From assembly GCA_021794525.1 (NCBI GenBank), contig JAJYQP010000045.1:1-47790 (forward strand): a stretch of DNA of 47,790 bases, given 5' to 3'. Position numbers and translations under genes: made by a program. The notes beneath the pieces were generated by a model. The model was not told the DNA's origin and did not search any database. It saw nothing but the letters and a program-made list of their open reading frames with translations. Position 1 is the stretch's first letter; each line of letters starts with the position of its first letter. This DNA comes from Pseudomonadota bacterium. Its GTDB lineage: Bacteria > Pseudomonadota > Alphaproteobacteria > Sphingomonadales > Sphingomonadaceae. Shown piece after piece: positions 1 through 8,099 of this stretch.

Positions 1-1096
1 TCTGCTGGACGCTGTAGGCTCCGGGCTTGCGGACGAAAGCGGCCCGGAAAGCGGGCGCAGGCTTGGCGGCGACCGGGGGCTTGGCCGTCGGCTTCGGCGC
101 GGCGACGGCGACGCGGGCCGGGGCACGCTCCACCACCGGGGCCGGAAGGGCGACGCGCGGCGCAGCCGGCGTGCTGCTGACGGCGACCGGCCCGGGCGCG
201 GCTTCGGCCTGCGCCATGCGGAGCGAGGCGGGCATCTCGGTGTCGATGGCGTCGGCGGCGGGCAGTTCGAAATCGTTGTCGGCAACTGCCGCTCCGGCGA
301 CGGCGGGGGTTGCGGCCGGGGCCGCATCGGTGGCGCCGTCTTCGGCCGCGAGCTGGTTCGGGGTCCTGAAATTGGCGAGCGCCAGTTCGGCGGGCTGGCC
401 ACTGTCGGCCTTCGCGGTCACGCCGAGCAGCGCGGCGACGCGCTGGATCGACATCTGCGGCAACGACATCTGTGCCCATTCGCCAAGACGCGCATCGACC
501 TGATCGGCGGCGAGATCCTGCGCCGCCACCAGGCGGGCCGAACGCCAGTCGCCTTTCAGCGCGAAGGCATAGGCGAGGTTCTGGCGCAGCTTAGGCGTAT
601 TTTCACCATATTTGAGCGCACTCGAAAGCACTTCGACGCCCTGCTGCGGGCTCCCGGCGAGCGTGATCGCGAGGCCGTAGTCGGCCGCATCGAGGTCACG
701 CTCGTGGCGCGCCAGCACGGTCTGCGCCTCGGCATAGCGGCCCAGCGCCGACAGGGTCAGCGAATAGGTCAGCACGGTGCGGCCCGAGGTATCGCCCAGC
801 TCCATCGCGTCCGACAGCGCGGCGGCGGCCGAGGCGAAACGTCCGGCCTCGATATAGGCGGCGCCGAGCAGCGCACGGGTCGCACCGTCCTGCGGCGCGG
901 CGAGCACGGCGGCCTCGGCGGCGGCGACGGCCTTGTCGCCCTTGCCCCTGGCGATCGCGGCCTCGGCCTGCGCGGCGGACATCGCGGCAGTGGGTGCGAC
1001 CTTCCCGGCGCAACCCGTCAGCGCGGTCGAGACCAGCGCGGTGGTCAGCACCAGGCCCAGCTTGCGGGCGCTCCTGGCGGCAGTGGCAGTGGTCAT
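1..1096 (-). CDS. TPR-repeat lipoprotein, partial (runs off left edge)
   Basis: The reading frame starts at an ATG (1096..1094) preceded by a good AGGAGG ribosome site and stays open to the window edge, so the C-terminus is missing (about 365 codons visible). Residues 1-29 form a lipoprotein signal ending in the lipobox LTGC (Cys29). Residues ~35-215 are Ala-rich paired helices typical of tetratricopeptide repeats. After ~240 the protein turns into a Pro/Ala-rich linker. The last visible residues (PGAYSVQQ) look like the beginning of a SPOR domain, but too little is left to be sure. It is the last visible gene of a minus-strand run after a ParA ATPase and an RHH-like protein (31-base gap). 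An envelope scaffold role is likely; a link to pilus or peptidoglycan assembly is only inference. Confidence 0.8.
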   Translation of the reverse strand, partial: MTTATAARSARKLGLVLTTALVSTALTGCAGKVAPTAAMSAAQAEAAIARGKGDKAVAAAEAAVLAAPQDGATRALLGAAYIEAGRFASAAAALSDAMELGDTSGRTVLTYSLTLSALGRYAEAQTVLARHERDLDAADYGLAITLAGSPQQGVEVLSSALKYGENTPKLRQNLAYAFALKGDWRSARLVAAQDLAADQVDARLGEWAQMSLPQMSIQRVAALLGVTAKADSGQPAELALANFRTPNQLAAEDGATDAAPAATPAVAGAAVADNDFELPAADAIDTEMPASLRMAQAEAAPGPVAVSSTPAAPRVALPAPVVERAPARVAVAAPKPTAKPPVAAKPAPAFRAAFVRKPGAYSVQQ

Positions 1097-1127
1097 CGTC
1101 GTCCCCTCCTAGGGCATCGCAAAGAGG

Positions 1128-1622
1128 TCAGTCGCGCAGGACCTGCGCGGCGAGGTTCTCGATTTCGGGCATCTGGGCGAGCAGCACGTCGAGCGCGTCG
1201 GTGACGAGCTGCTGCGCGCTGCGGCCGCGCACCGTGCAGGCGAGGCGCAGCTTGAGATGGCGTTCCGCATCGAGGCGGAGCGTGAAGGCGGCACGGCGCG
1301 CATCGTTGGCGGCCTTGCGGGTCGGCGCGGCACGCGCGGGCGAAGGTCCCTCGAGCCGTGCGGCGATGCGATCGATGGTGGCACGCACCGGGCTGGGCGC
1401 GGTGGCCATCGGCCTGCCCTCGTCGACGGCATTCATGCGGACGACCCGCGCGCTGGGCGCCGGTTCGTCCTCGCCCATGTCGTTCCAGCCGAGATCCTCG
1501 AGATTGGCGGCAGCGGCCTTGCCGTCGGTCACGCCGGCGGTGTTCTGCGGCCGCATCGCCGGCTTCGCGCCGCCCTTGCGGGCGAGCAGTGCGGGGGAGA
1601 GAGAGGCGAAACCCTCAGACAT
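1128..1622 (-). CDS. Small ParA-partner-like protein with C-terminal ribbon-helix-helix-type segment
   Basis: 164 residues. The N-terminal ~110 residues are Ala/Pro-rich and probably disordered. The last ~55 residues start with a short beta strand (AAFTLRLDAERHLKLRLA) followed by two helices, the pattern of ribbon-helix-helix DNA-binding proteins of the ParG/CopG kind. It lies 27 bases downstream of the ParA gene and 31 bases upstream of the TPR lipoprotein gene, so the three are probably co-transcribed. ParA ATPases usually work with a small partner that stimulates ATP hydrolysis, and this is the obvious candidate. I do not recognise a named family. DNA binding is inferred from the pattern only. 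Confidence 0.7.
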   Translation of the reverse strand: MSEGFASLSPALLARKGGAKPAMRPQNTAGVTDGKAAAANLEDLGWNDMGEDEPAPSARVVRMNAVDEGRPMATAPSPVRATIDRIAARLEGPSPARAAPTRKAANDARRAAFTLRLDAERHLKLRLACTVRGRSAQQLVTDALDVLLAQMPEIENLAAQVLRD

Positions 1623-1649
1623 AGGACAGGCCCCGGCCCGACGGCGCGC

Positions 1650-2369
1650 TTACTGCGCGACCCGGCGGCCGAAGCCACCCGCGGAACGGTGGACCATGCC
1701 CGGCTGCGCGGCCTGGACGCCGGGCGCAGCGAAGACGGTGCGGCGGAAGTTCTTTTCCAGCCGGTCGGAAATATATTTCCACAGCGCGGTGACCTCGGCG
1801 GCGGAGCGGCCCTCGGGGTCGACTTCCATCACCGTCCGGCCATCGATCATCGAGGCGGCGAAATCGGTGCGGTGGTGGAGCGTGATCGGCGCGACCGTGC
1901 CGTGCTGGCTCAGCGCCACCGCGGCTTCCGACGTGATCTTGGCCTTGGGCGTCGCGGCATTGACCACGAAGACCAGCGGCTTGCCGGCGCGTTCGCACAG
2001 GTCGACCGTCGCGCCCACGGCGCGCAGGTCGTGCGGGCTGGGGCGGGTCGGCACGACGATCAGCTCGGCGACCGAGATCACCGACTGGATCGCCATGGTG
2101 ATCGCGGGCGGGGTATCGAGCACGGCGAGCTTGAAGCCCTGCTGGCGCAGCGCCTGGAGATCGGCGGCGAGACGCGCCACGGTCGTCTGGGCGAAGGCGG
2201 GATATTCCGCCTCGCGCTCGTTCCACCAGTCGGCGAGCGAGCCCTGCGGGTCGATGTCGATCAGCACGACGGGCCCGGCGCCCGCGCGCTGGGCCTGCAC
2301 GGCCAGATGCCCGGAAAGGGTGGTCTTGCCCGATCCGCCTTTTTGCGAAGCCAGTGCCAGTACTCGCAC
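1650..2369 (-). CDS. ParA family ATPase
   Basis: 239 residues from a GTG start (2369..2367) with AGGGGGA just upstream; the frame extends further upstream but that part has no ParA character. The deviant Walker A motif KGGSGKTT lies at residues 10-17, a Walker A' stretch reads IDIDPQGSLADWW, and Walker B is LAVLDTPPA. These are hallmarks of ParA/MinD/VirC1-type ATPases that position plasmids, chromosomes or protein clusters by ATP-dependent binding to the nucleoid or membrane. No ParB or parS-like repeats are visible nearby. The neighbouring RHH-like protein and TPR lipoprotein suggest a cargo-positioning role rather than origin segregation; that is inference. The tail after ~205 is poorly conserved. 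Confidence 0.88.
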   Translation of the reverse strand: MRVLALASQKGGSGKTTLSGHLAVQAQRAGAGPVVLIDIDPQGSLADWWNEREAEYPAFAQTTVARLAADLQALRQQGFKLAVLDTPPAITMAIQSVISVAELIVVPTRPSPHDLRAVGATVDLCERAGKPLVFVVNAATPKAKITSEAAVALSQHGTVAPITLHHRTDFAASMIDGRTVMEVDPEGRSAAEVTALWKYISDRLEKNFRRTVFAAPGVQAAQPGMVHRSAGGFGRRVAQ

Positions 2370-2556
2370 GCGTTGGTCCCCCTGAGTATTGCTCTCGGTT
2401 GCCGTCCATTCGCCCGCTTGGGGCGGTTCCATGCCGACTTCGCAGACCGCACCTAATTTTAAGTTAATGCCGACGCCGGGAGCCGCGCCTTTCCCGTGCC
2501 TTGCCGTCGCACGAGAGGTTTGCGCCGGGCGGTGGCAGCCGTTACCGGCTCGCGCG

Positions 2557-3822
2557 ATGCAGGACCGCGATCCGCCCGCCCCGACCACGGACGCGATCCC
2601 GGCTGGCGAGCGTCTCGCCACGCTCGATTTCGTGCGCGGGGTCGCGGTGCTGGGAATCGTCGTCGCCAATATCGTCGCGATGGGCCAGCCGATAATTGCC
2701 TATGGCTGGCCCGGCGGCTTCATCGGCGGTCCGGGCCCGTATTCGGAGTGGCTCTGGGGTGCGCAGCTGGTGCTGGTGGACGGCAAGTTCCGGGGCCTGT
2801 TCACCCTGCTGTTCGGGGCCGGAATGGTGCTGTTCCATCGCCGCGCGAAAGCACAGGGCCGGGGGCGTGGCCTCCTCGCCCGCCGCCTCGCATGGCTGGG
2901 GCTGTTCGGTTTCCTGCACTGGGCGCTGCTGTGGCGGGGCGACATCCTGATGGCCTATGCCGTGTCAGGCCTGCTCGTGCTGTGGTTCGTCGGCTGGGAA
3001 TGGCACAGGCAGCTGGTGCTGGGCCTCATCGGCTATGCGGTCGGCGCGGTCATGGGGCTGGCGAGCAGCGTGTCGATGGCTGCGACGGCGCAGGGCCGCT
3101 TTCCCCCCGGTTCGGCCATGGCTGCAATCCAGCACGGGCTGCGCGAGACCGAGGCGGCCGAAATCGCCGACGCGCGGGTGGACAGCGCGCTGACCATCAG
3201 CGGGGATTATCTCGGGACGGTGCGCCATTCCCTGGAGCACCATCTGGCGGAGATTCCCGGCACGCTCGGCATCGGCCTGTTCGAGACCGCGCCGCTGATG
3301 CTGATCGGCATGGCGTTGCTGGGCGCGGGCGTGTTCGAGGAGCGTCCGGGCCGGGACAGGCAGCTGCGGCCCGGCTGGCTGCTGTGGGGTGCGGGCACGG
3401 TGCTGACGCTCCCGCTCGCGTGGTGGACCATCGCGCGGGGAATTACCTACTGGGACAGCTTCGCCGCCCTCTATGGCTGGCTGCCCGTGCCGCAACTGCT
3501 GTCCGCGCTCGGGCTGATGCTGTTATTGGTTCGGGTGGGCAGTGCAGGTGGCGGCTGGCCGGCGATGCGGCTGAACGACGCCGGACGCTGCGCTTTCACC
3601 AATTACATCGGCACCTCGGCGCTGGCACTGGTGGTCTTTTCGGGTTGGGGATTCGGACTGTTCGGCACGCTGGGCCGTTTCGAGCTCTACGCGCTCGTGC
3701 TCGGCTTCTGGGCGCTGATGCTGGCCTGGCCGCGCTGGTGGCTCGCCCGCTTCCGCCATGGCCCGCTCGAATGGCTGTGGCGCTGCCTCACCTACGGCAG
3801 GCGGGTCTCCCTCCGGCGCTGA
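2557..3822 (+). CDS. DUF418 domain-containing membrane protein
   Basis: 421 residues from ATG 2557. The beginning, RLATLDFVRGVAVLGIVVANI, is the characteristic entry of the DUF418/YeiB family, in which a conserved LDxxRG precedes the first membrane helix. About nine hydrophobic helices follow, and the C-terminal DUF418 segment (LNDAGRCAFTNYIGTS) is present. These inner-membrane proteins of unclear function are distantly related to acyltransferase-3-like membrane enzymes. An upstream in-frame ATG at 2389 would add 56 residues lacking signal or membrane character, so I prefer 2557, although its ribosome site is weak. It is divergent from the parA operon and its 3' end overlaps the DUF2721 gene on the other strand by 31 bases. 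Confidence 0.87.
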   Translation: MQDRDPPAPTTDAIPAGERLATLDFVRGVAVLGIVVANIVAMGQPIIAYGWPGGFIGGPGPYSEWLWGAQLVLVDGKFRGLFTLLFGAGMVLFHRRAKAQGRGRGLLARRLAWLGLFGFLHWALLWRGDILMAYAVSGLLVLWFVGWEWHRQLVLGLIGYAVGAVMGLASSVSMAATAQGRFPPGSAMAAIQHGLRETEAAEIADARVDSALTISGDYLGTVRHSLEHHLAEIPGTLGIGLFETAPLMLIGMALLGAGVFEERPGRDRQLRPGWLLWGAGTVLTLPLAWWTIARGITYWDSFAALYGWLPVPQLLSALGLMLLLVRVGSAGGGWPAMRLNDAGRCAFTNYIGTSALALVVFSGWGFGLFGTLGRFELYALVLGFWALMLAWPRWWLARFRHGPLEWLWRCLTYGRRVSLRR

Positions 3823-4295
3823 ACCCGGCTCGCCGGGCCTTTCGCCGCCAGCCGCGTCTCGGCGAAAAAGAAACCGAGGCCGGTGATGAGCAGCATCATC
3901 GTCACCACCCACATCGCCGCGATCAGCGTACCGATCCTGAGCTCGATATAGGCCGAGACGAACAGCAGGGCGATCAGCACGCTGATCAGCGCCGCCGCCC
4001 CGGTCGAGAACATCACCGCGCGCTGGGCAATGAGCCTCCTTCGCGACAGCCACGAGTGCTCGTCGCTGCACGGATCCTCATCGCGCTCCTCCGCGCGCGC
4101 CTCCAGCCGCTCGATCCGGTTCGCGATCCAGGTCAGCCGCGCCATCATCACGTTCATGATCGACCCGATCGCCACGAGCAGGAAGGCGGGCGCGAGGCTG
4201 AACTGGAGCATCGCCATGACACCGGGCGTGCTCGCGGTCTTGGCCAGCAGCTCGGCTGCCGCGCTGTGACCGGCGGAGGCGAGCAGCCCGATCAC
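3792..4295 (-). CDS. DUF2721 domain-containing membrane protein
   Basis: 167 residues starting with GTG; the GTGA sequence overlaps the stop codon of der (4292-4295), indicating translational coupling. The N-terminus has a hydrophobic helix (LQFSLAPAFLLVAIGSIMNVM). A charged segment (TWIANRIERLEARAEERDED) follows, then two further membrane helices. This helix, charged loop, helix-helix pattern with the LTWIANRIxRLE stretch is typical of DUF2721. The function of the family is unknown. It is the last gene of the DUF3297-der-DUF2721 run and converges on the DUF418 gene with a short overlap. Confidence 0.85.
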   Translation of the reverse strand: MIGLLASAGHSAAAELLAKTASTPGVMAMLQFSLAPAFLLVAIGSIMNVMMARLTWIANRIERLEARAEERDEDPCSDEHSWLSRRRLIAQRAVMFSTGAAALISVLIALLFVSAYIELRIGTLIAAMWVVTMMLLITGLGFFFAETRLAAKGPASRVQRRRETRLP

Positions 4296-5698
4296 GACTT
4301 GTCAGCGAAAGGGTTCTTGGCGCTGCGCATCATGATCCGCACCGGCACCGAATCGAAGCCGAGCGTCTTGCGGATACCGTTCATCAGGTATCGCTCGTAG
4401 CTCTTGGGCAGATCGTCGAGGCGGCTCCCGAAGATCACGAAGCGCGGCGGGCGGGTGCCGGCCTGGGTGATGTAGCGCAGCTTGATGCGCTTGCCGCCGG
4501 GCGCGGGCGGGGGATTGGCCTCCAGCGCATCGTCGAACCAGCGGTTGAGCGCGGCGGTCGGCACGCGCCGCGACCACGCCTCGCGCTGTTCGAAGGCGGC
4601 GCCGATCAGCGTGTCGAGCCCCTTGCCGGTCTTGGCGCTGACCGCCAGCACCGGCAGGCCCTTCACCTGGCTCAGCCCGTCCTCGAGCGCGGCCTTGATG
4701 CCGTTGAACAGGCTGCTGGCGTTTTCGGCCCCCACTGTACCGGCAACGTCCCACTTGTTGATCGCGATCATCAGCGCGCGCCCTTCCTCGAGTACGAGGC
4801 TGGCGATCTTGAGATCCTGGTGCTCGAGCCCGCGGGTGGCGTCGAGCAGCAGCACCACGACCTCGGCGAAATCGACCGCGCGGCGGGCATCGGCGACGCT
4901 CATGCGCTCGAGCTTCTCGACCACCTGCGATTTCTTCCGCATTCCGGCGGTGTCGATCAGCCGGACCTCGCGGGTTTCGCCGGACTTGGGATCGCGCCAT
5001 TCCCAGTCGACCGCGATCGAATCGCGGGTGATCCCCGCCTCGGGCCCGGTCAGGAGCCGGTTCTCACCGAGCAACCTATTGATAAATGTGGATTTTCCGG
5101 CATTCGGGCGACCCACGATGGCCAGTTTGAGAGGTCCCGCGGGTGGGCCATGTTCGCCATGTTCCGCCGCCACGTCCGCCTCTTCGGCCGCCTCGGCCTT
5201 GGCGCCGATGATCGGCCACAGCGCGTCGAACAGGTCGGCGACGCCCTCGCCATGCTCGGCGGAGAGCGCGATCGGCTCGCCGAAGCCGAGCGAGAATGCC
5301 TCGTAGAAGCCCGCATCGCCCGCGCGCCCCTCGGCCTTGTTGGCGACCAGCACCACCGGCACGCCCTGTCCGCGCAACCAGCGCGCAATCTCTTCGTCAA
5401 GCGGGGTCAGCCCGGCGCGCGAATCGAACACGAACAGCGCCGCGTCCGCGCCCTCCAGGCTGACCTCGGTCTGCATCCGCATCCGGCCGGGTAAGGTCTC
5501 GGGATCGTCGTCCTCCCAGCCGGCGGTATCGACGGCGGTGAACTCGAGGCCGGAGATAACCGCATCGCCCATCCGCCGGTCGCGCGTGACGCCGGGCTGG
5601 TCGTCGACCAGCGCCAGCTTCTTGCCGATCAGCCGGTTGAACAGCGTCGACTTGCCGACATTGGGCCGGCCGATGATGATGACGACCGGCTTAGTCAT
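4292..5698 (-). CDS. der: Ribosome-associated GTPase Der (EngA)
   Basis: 468 residues from ATG 5698, normal length for the family. Two tandem GTPase domains are visible. The first has P-loop GRPNVGKST at residues 10-18, then DTAGW and NKAEG. The second has P-loop GRPNAGKST, then DTAGMRKKS and NKWD. A C-terminal KH-like domain contains LRYITQAGTRPPRFVIF. An Ala/Glu-rich acidic linker joins the two G domains. Der is an essential factor in late 50S subunit assembly. It lies 8 bases downstream of the DUF3297 gene and overlaps the DUF2721 gene by 4 bases, so these form one operon. Confidence 0.97.
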   Translation of the reverse strand: MTKPVVIIIGRPNVGKSTLFNRLIGKKLALVDDQPGVTRDRRMGDAVISGLEFTAVDTAGWEDDDPETLPGRMRMQTEVSLEGADAALFVFDSRAGLTPLDEEIARWLRGQGVPVVLVANKAEGRAGDAGFYEAFSLGFGEPIALSAEHGEGVADLFDALWPIIGAKAEAAEEADVAAEHGEHGPPAGPLKLAIVGRPNAGKSTFINRLLGENRLLTGPEAGITRDSIAVDWEWRDPKSGETREVRLIDTAGMRKKSQVVEKLERMSVADARRAVDFAEVVVLLLDATRGLEHQDLKIASLVLEEGRALMIAINKWDVAGTVGAENASSLFNGIKAALEDGLSQVKGLPVLAVSAKTGKGLDTLIGAAFEQREAWSRRVPTAALNRWFDDALEANPPPAPGGKRIKLRYITQAGTRPPRFVIFGSRLDDLPKSYERYLMNGIRKTLGFDSVPVRIMMRSAKNPFADKS

Positions 5699-5706
5699 CG
5701 CGAGGA

Positions 5707-6006
5707 TCAGTCTTTCTTCGCGACCGGGGCGTCCTCGCCCAGGTCCTGGAACCACGCCTCGACCGGACCGGTGAGCTTCAGCGTCAGCGGCTGGCCCTTG
5801 CGGTCCATCGTCTTCCCCGCCTGCACACGCACCCAGCCTTCGGAGATCGAATATTCCTCGATATCGGTGCGCTCGCGACCCTTGAAACGGATACCCACAC
5901 CGCGGCGCAGCTGCGCCTCGTCGAAATGCGGGCTGCGCGGATTGACGCTGAGGTGGTCGGCAGGGACGTCGGTGGCGGCCGGAGGGATGGCAGACGTGTC
6001 GGTCAT
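5707..6006 (-). CDS. DUF3297 family protein
   Basis: 99 residues. The core HLSVNPRSPHFDEAQL followed by RGVGIRFKGRE and EYSISEGWVRV matches the DUF3297 family, small cytosolic proteins of unknown function in Proteobacteria. Length is normal. It sits immediately upstream of der (8-base gap) and 33 bases downstream of a 51-residue proline-rich protein, probably as one transcript. A link to ribosome assembly is suggested only by this position. Confidence 0.9.
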   Translation of the reverse strand: MTDTSAIPPAATDVPADHLSVNPRSPHFDEAQLRRGVGIRFKGRERTDIEEYSISEGWVRVQAGKTMDRKGQPLTLKLTGPVEAWFQDLGEDAPVAKKD

Positions 6007-6039
6007 GGCGCGCGCCCTAGTCGGTCCGCCCTGCCACGG

Positions 6040-6195
6040 TCAATCCGGCGGCGGCATCTCGGGCGGGGCGACATTGGGCCGGTCGGTGTCCGGCGTGGGT
6101 GTGGGGATCGGGGGAAGCTCCTGCGGCGCCTGCTCCGGCACGCCTGGCGGAGCGACTTCCGGGGGGCTGGCGTCGGGGGTGTCGGTGTCGGGCAT
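6040..6195 (-). CDS. Proline-rich micro-protein (51 aa)
   Basis: 51 residues from ATG 6195, preceded by a strong GGAAGGAGAG site six bases upstream, which makes translation plausible despite the short length. The protein is almost entirely Pro, Glu, Asp, Thr and Ala (MPDTDTPDASPPEVAPPG at the start), acidic and surely unstructured. Similar short proline-rich proteins occur in sphingomonads, but I know no function for them. It lies 33 bases upstream of the DUF3297 gene and could be the first gene of the der operon. Upstream in-frame starts would add an Arg-rich segment of different character and lack such a ribosome site. Confidence 0.6.
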   Translation of the reverse strand: MPDTDTPDASPPEVAPPGVPEQAPQELPPIPTPTPDTDRPNVAPPEMPPPD

Positions 6196-6345
6196 CGGGG
6201 CTCTCCTTCCCCTCGTCCAACCCGTCGCCCGCATCGCCGTTCCGCGCGCTTGCCCTTTTCGCCGCACCCGCGTAGAGGCGCCCGGCCATCGCGCTGCGGG
6301 CCAGGGTCATTCCGGCGCTCGCGGCGCGGCTGTCGTTAGCGGCAG

Positions 6346-6430
6346 GCGGGCGTGGCGGAATTGGTAGACGCACCAGATTTAGGTTCTGGCATCGCAAGAT
6401 GTGGGGGTTCGAGTCCCTTCGCCCGCACCA
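6346..6430 (+). tRNA. tRNA-Leu, anticodon TAG
   Basis: 85 bases including an encoded CCA end. The acceptor stem GCGGGCG pairs with CGCCCGC. The D-arm (TGGCGGAATTGGTAGACGCA) and T-arm (GGGGGTTCGAGTCCCTT) are standard. The anticodon stem CCAGA/TCTGG encloses loop TTTAGGT with anticodon TAG, which reads CUA-type leucine codons. The long variable arm is the class II form expected for leucine tRNA. The gene lies 64 bases upstream of tig. No sequence resembling a repeated 3' end (attachment site) is visible in the window. Confidence 0.97.
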
Positions 6431-6494
6431 CTCCGACGCCGCCACCTGCCCAGCGACTTGACGCCATCATTCCGGTTCGAGAGTTCATCCTTCC

Positions 6495-8027
6495 ATGCAG
6501 ATCACAGAGACCACCAACCAGGGCCTGAAGCGCGGCTACAAGCTGACCATCCCGGCCAAGGACATCGAGGCCCGCATCTCGGGCGAGCTCAAGAAGATTG
6601 CCCCGACCGTGCGGATGCCCGGCTTCCGCCCCGGCAAGGTCCCGGCGAACCTGCTGCGCAAGATGCATGGCGAGCAGCTCCACGCGCAGGCGGTGCAGGA
6701 TTCGATCCGCGAATCGATCGACGCGCTGATGAAGGACAAGGCGCTGCGCCCCGCGATGCAGCCGCAGGTCTCGCTCAAGGACGGCTATGCCGAGGGCAAG
6801 GACGCCGAGCTGACCGTCGATCTCGAAGTGCTGCCCGAAGTCGAGGCACCGAGCACCGACGGCCTTGAGATCGAGCGCCTGACCGTTCCCGTGAGCGATG
6901 CCGAAGTCGACGAGGCGCTGGGCCGCATCGCCGTCGGCAACAAGAGCTATGCCGACGCCAAAAAGGGCAAAAAGGCCGAAAACGGCGACCAGCTCATCAT
7001 CGATTTCGTGGGCCGTACCGACGGCGTGGAGTTCGAAGGCGGCAAAGCCGAAGGCGCGGCGCTGGTGCTCGGCTCGGGCATGTTCATCCCCGGCTTCGAG
7101 GATCAGCTCGTCGGCGTGAAGGCGGGCGATGCCAAGACCATCACCGTCACCTTCCCCGCCGACTACCAGGCAAAGGATCTCGCCGGGAAGGACGCCGAAT
7201 TCGACGTCACCGTGCGGGCGGTGAAGACCGAGACCGAGACCAAGATCGACGAGGATTTCGCCAAGAACCTCGGCTTCGACGGGCTCGACAAGCTGCGCGC
7301 GCTGGTGCGCGGCCAGCTGGAGCAGGAGCTGAACGGCCTCACCCGCACCCAGATGAAGCGCGCGCTGCTCGACCAGCTCGCCGCCGGCCATGATTTCGAC
7401 GTGCCCGAACAGATGGTCGAGGCCGAGTTCCAGCAGATCTGGGAACAGCTCGAGCAGGAAGCCGCGCGTTCGGACGATCCCGAATCCTCGAGGAAGGAAA
7501 TCGAGGCCGAGAAGGACGATTATCGCCGCATCGCCGTGCGCCGCGTGCGCCTCGGGCTGCTGTTGTCCGAGATCGGTCAGAAGAACAACGTCCAGGTCAC
7601 GAACCAGGAAATGAACATGCTGATCCAGCAGGCGGCACAGCAGTACCGCCAGGAGGATCGCGAGCGCTTCGTCCAGTTCATCCAGCAGGAGCCGATGGCC
7701 GCCGCCCAGCTGCGCGCCCCGCTCTACGAGGACAAGGTCGTCGATTTCCTCTTCGACAAGGCCACCATCACCGACCGCGAAGTGACGCGCGAGCAGCTGG
7801 AAGCCGCGATCGAGGCGGACGAGGACACCTCTGCCCAGAAATCCTCCCCGCCGGCCAAGAAGCCTGCCGCCAAGAAGGCACCGGCCAAGAAAGCAGCCGA
7901 CACTGCGAAGGACGAAGCGCCTGCCAAGAAGGCCGCGCCGGCGAAAAAGGCTGCTGCTCCCAAGGAAGAGAAGCCCGCGACCGCCAAGAAGGCACCGGCC
8001 AAGAAGGCGCCCGCCAAGAAGGGCTGA
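6495..8027 (+). CDS. tig: Trigger factor, ribosome-bound chaperone and peptidyl-prolyl isomerase
   Basis: 510 residues. The N-terminal ribosome-binding domain carries the signature GFRPGKVPANLLRK around residues 41-54. The FKBP-like isomerase domain spans ~150-240 (GDQLIIDFVGRTDG, FIPGFEDQLVG). The C-terminal helical chaperone arms run to ~435. The last ~70 residues are a low-complexity Lys/Ala/Pro tail with many AKK repeats, which makes the protein longer than the usual ~430-450 residues. Trigger factor binds nascent chains at the ribosome exit. In many bacteria tig precedes clpP-clpX; here a TonB receptor gene on the other strand intervenes. A strong hairpin follows the stop codon. Confidence 0.97.
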   Translation: MQITETTNQGLKRGYKLTIPAKDIEARISGELKKIAPTVRMPGFRPGKVPANLLRKMHGEQLHAQAVQDSIRESIDALMKDKALRPAMQPQVSLKDGYAEGKDAELTVDLEVLPEVEAPSTDGLEIERLTVPVSDAEVDEALGRIAVGNKSYADAKKGKKAENGDQLIIDFVGRTDGVEFEGGKAEGAALVLGSGMFIPGFEDQLVGVKAGDAKTITVTFPADYQAKDLAGKDAEFDVTVRAVKTETETKIDEDFAKNLGFDGLDKLRALVRGQLEQELNGLTRTQMKRALLDQLAAGHDFDVPEQMVEAEFQQIWEQLEQEAARSDDPESSRKEIEAEKDDYRRIAVRRVRLGLLLSEIGQKNNVQVTNQEMNMLIQQAAQQYRQEDRERFVQFIQQEPMAAAQLRAPLYEDKVVDFLFDKATITDREVTREQLEAAIEADEDTSAQKSSPPAKKPAAKKAPAKKAADTAKDEAPAKKAAPAKKAAAPKEEKPATAKKAPAKKAPAKKG

Positions 8028-8047
8028 CATCTTTCGACAAGCGAATG

Positions 8048-8077
8048 ACGCCGCCCCGGGGATGCCCGGGGCGGCGT
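8048..8077. terminator. Strong GC hairpin between tig and the TonB receptor gene
   Basis: A perfect 13-bp stem (8048-8060 with 8065-8077) closes a four-base loop. It lies 20 bases after the tig stop and 22 bases before the end of the convergent receptor gene. The T-run after it is weak (TCGTTCG), so it may act as a bidirectional terminator or simply protect 3' ends. Confidence 0.75.
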
Positions 8078-8099
8078 TCGTTCGTCCGGACCGGACGGG

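Noticed and set aside
6346..6430. tRNA-Leu as an integration site for a mobile element
   Set aside because: Neither a duplicate of its 3' end nor an integrase appears in the following DNA; tig follows at the usual close distance.
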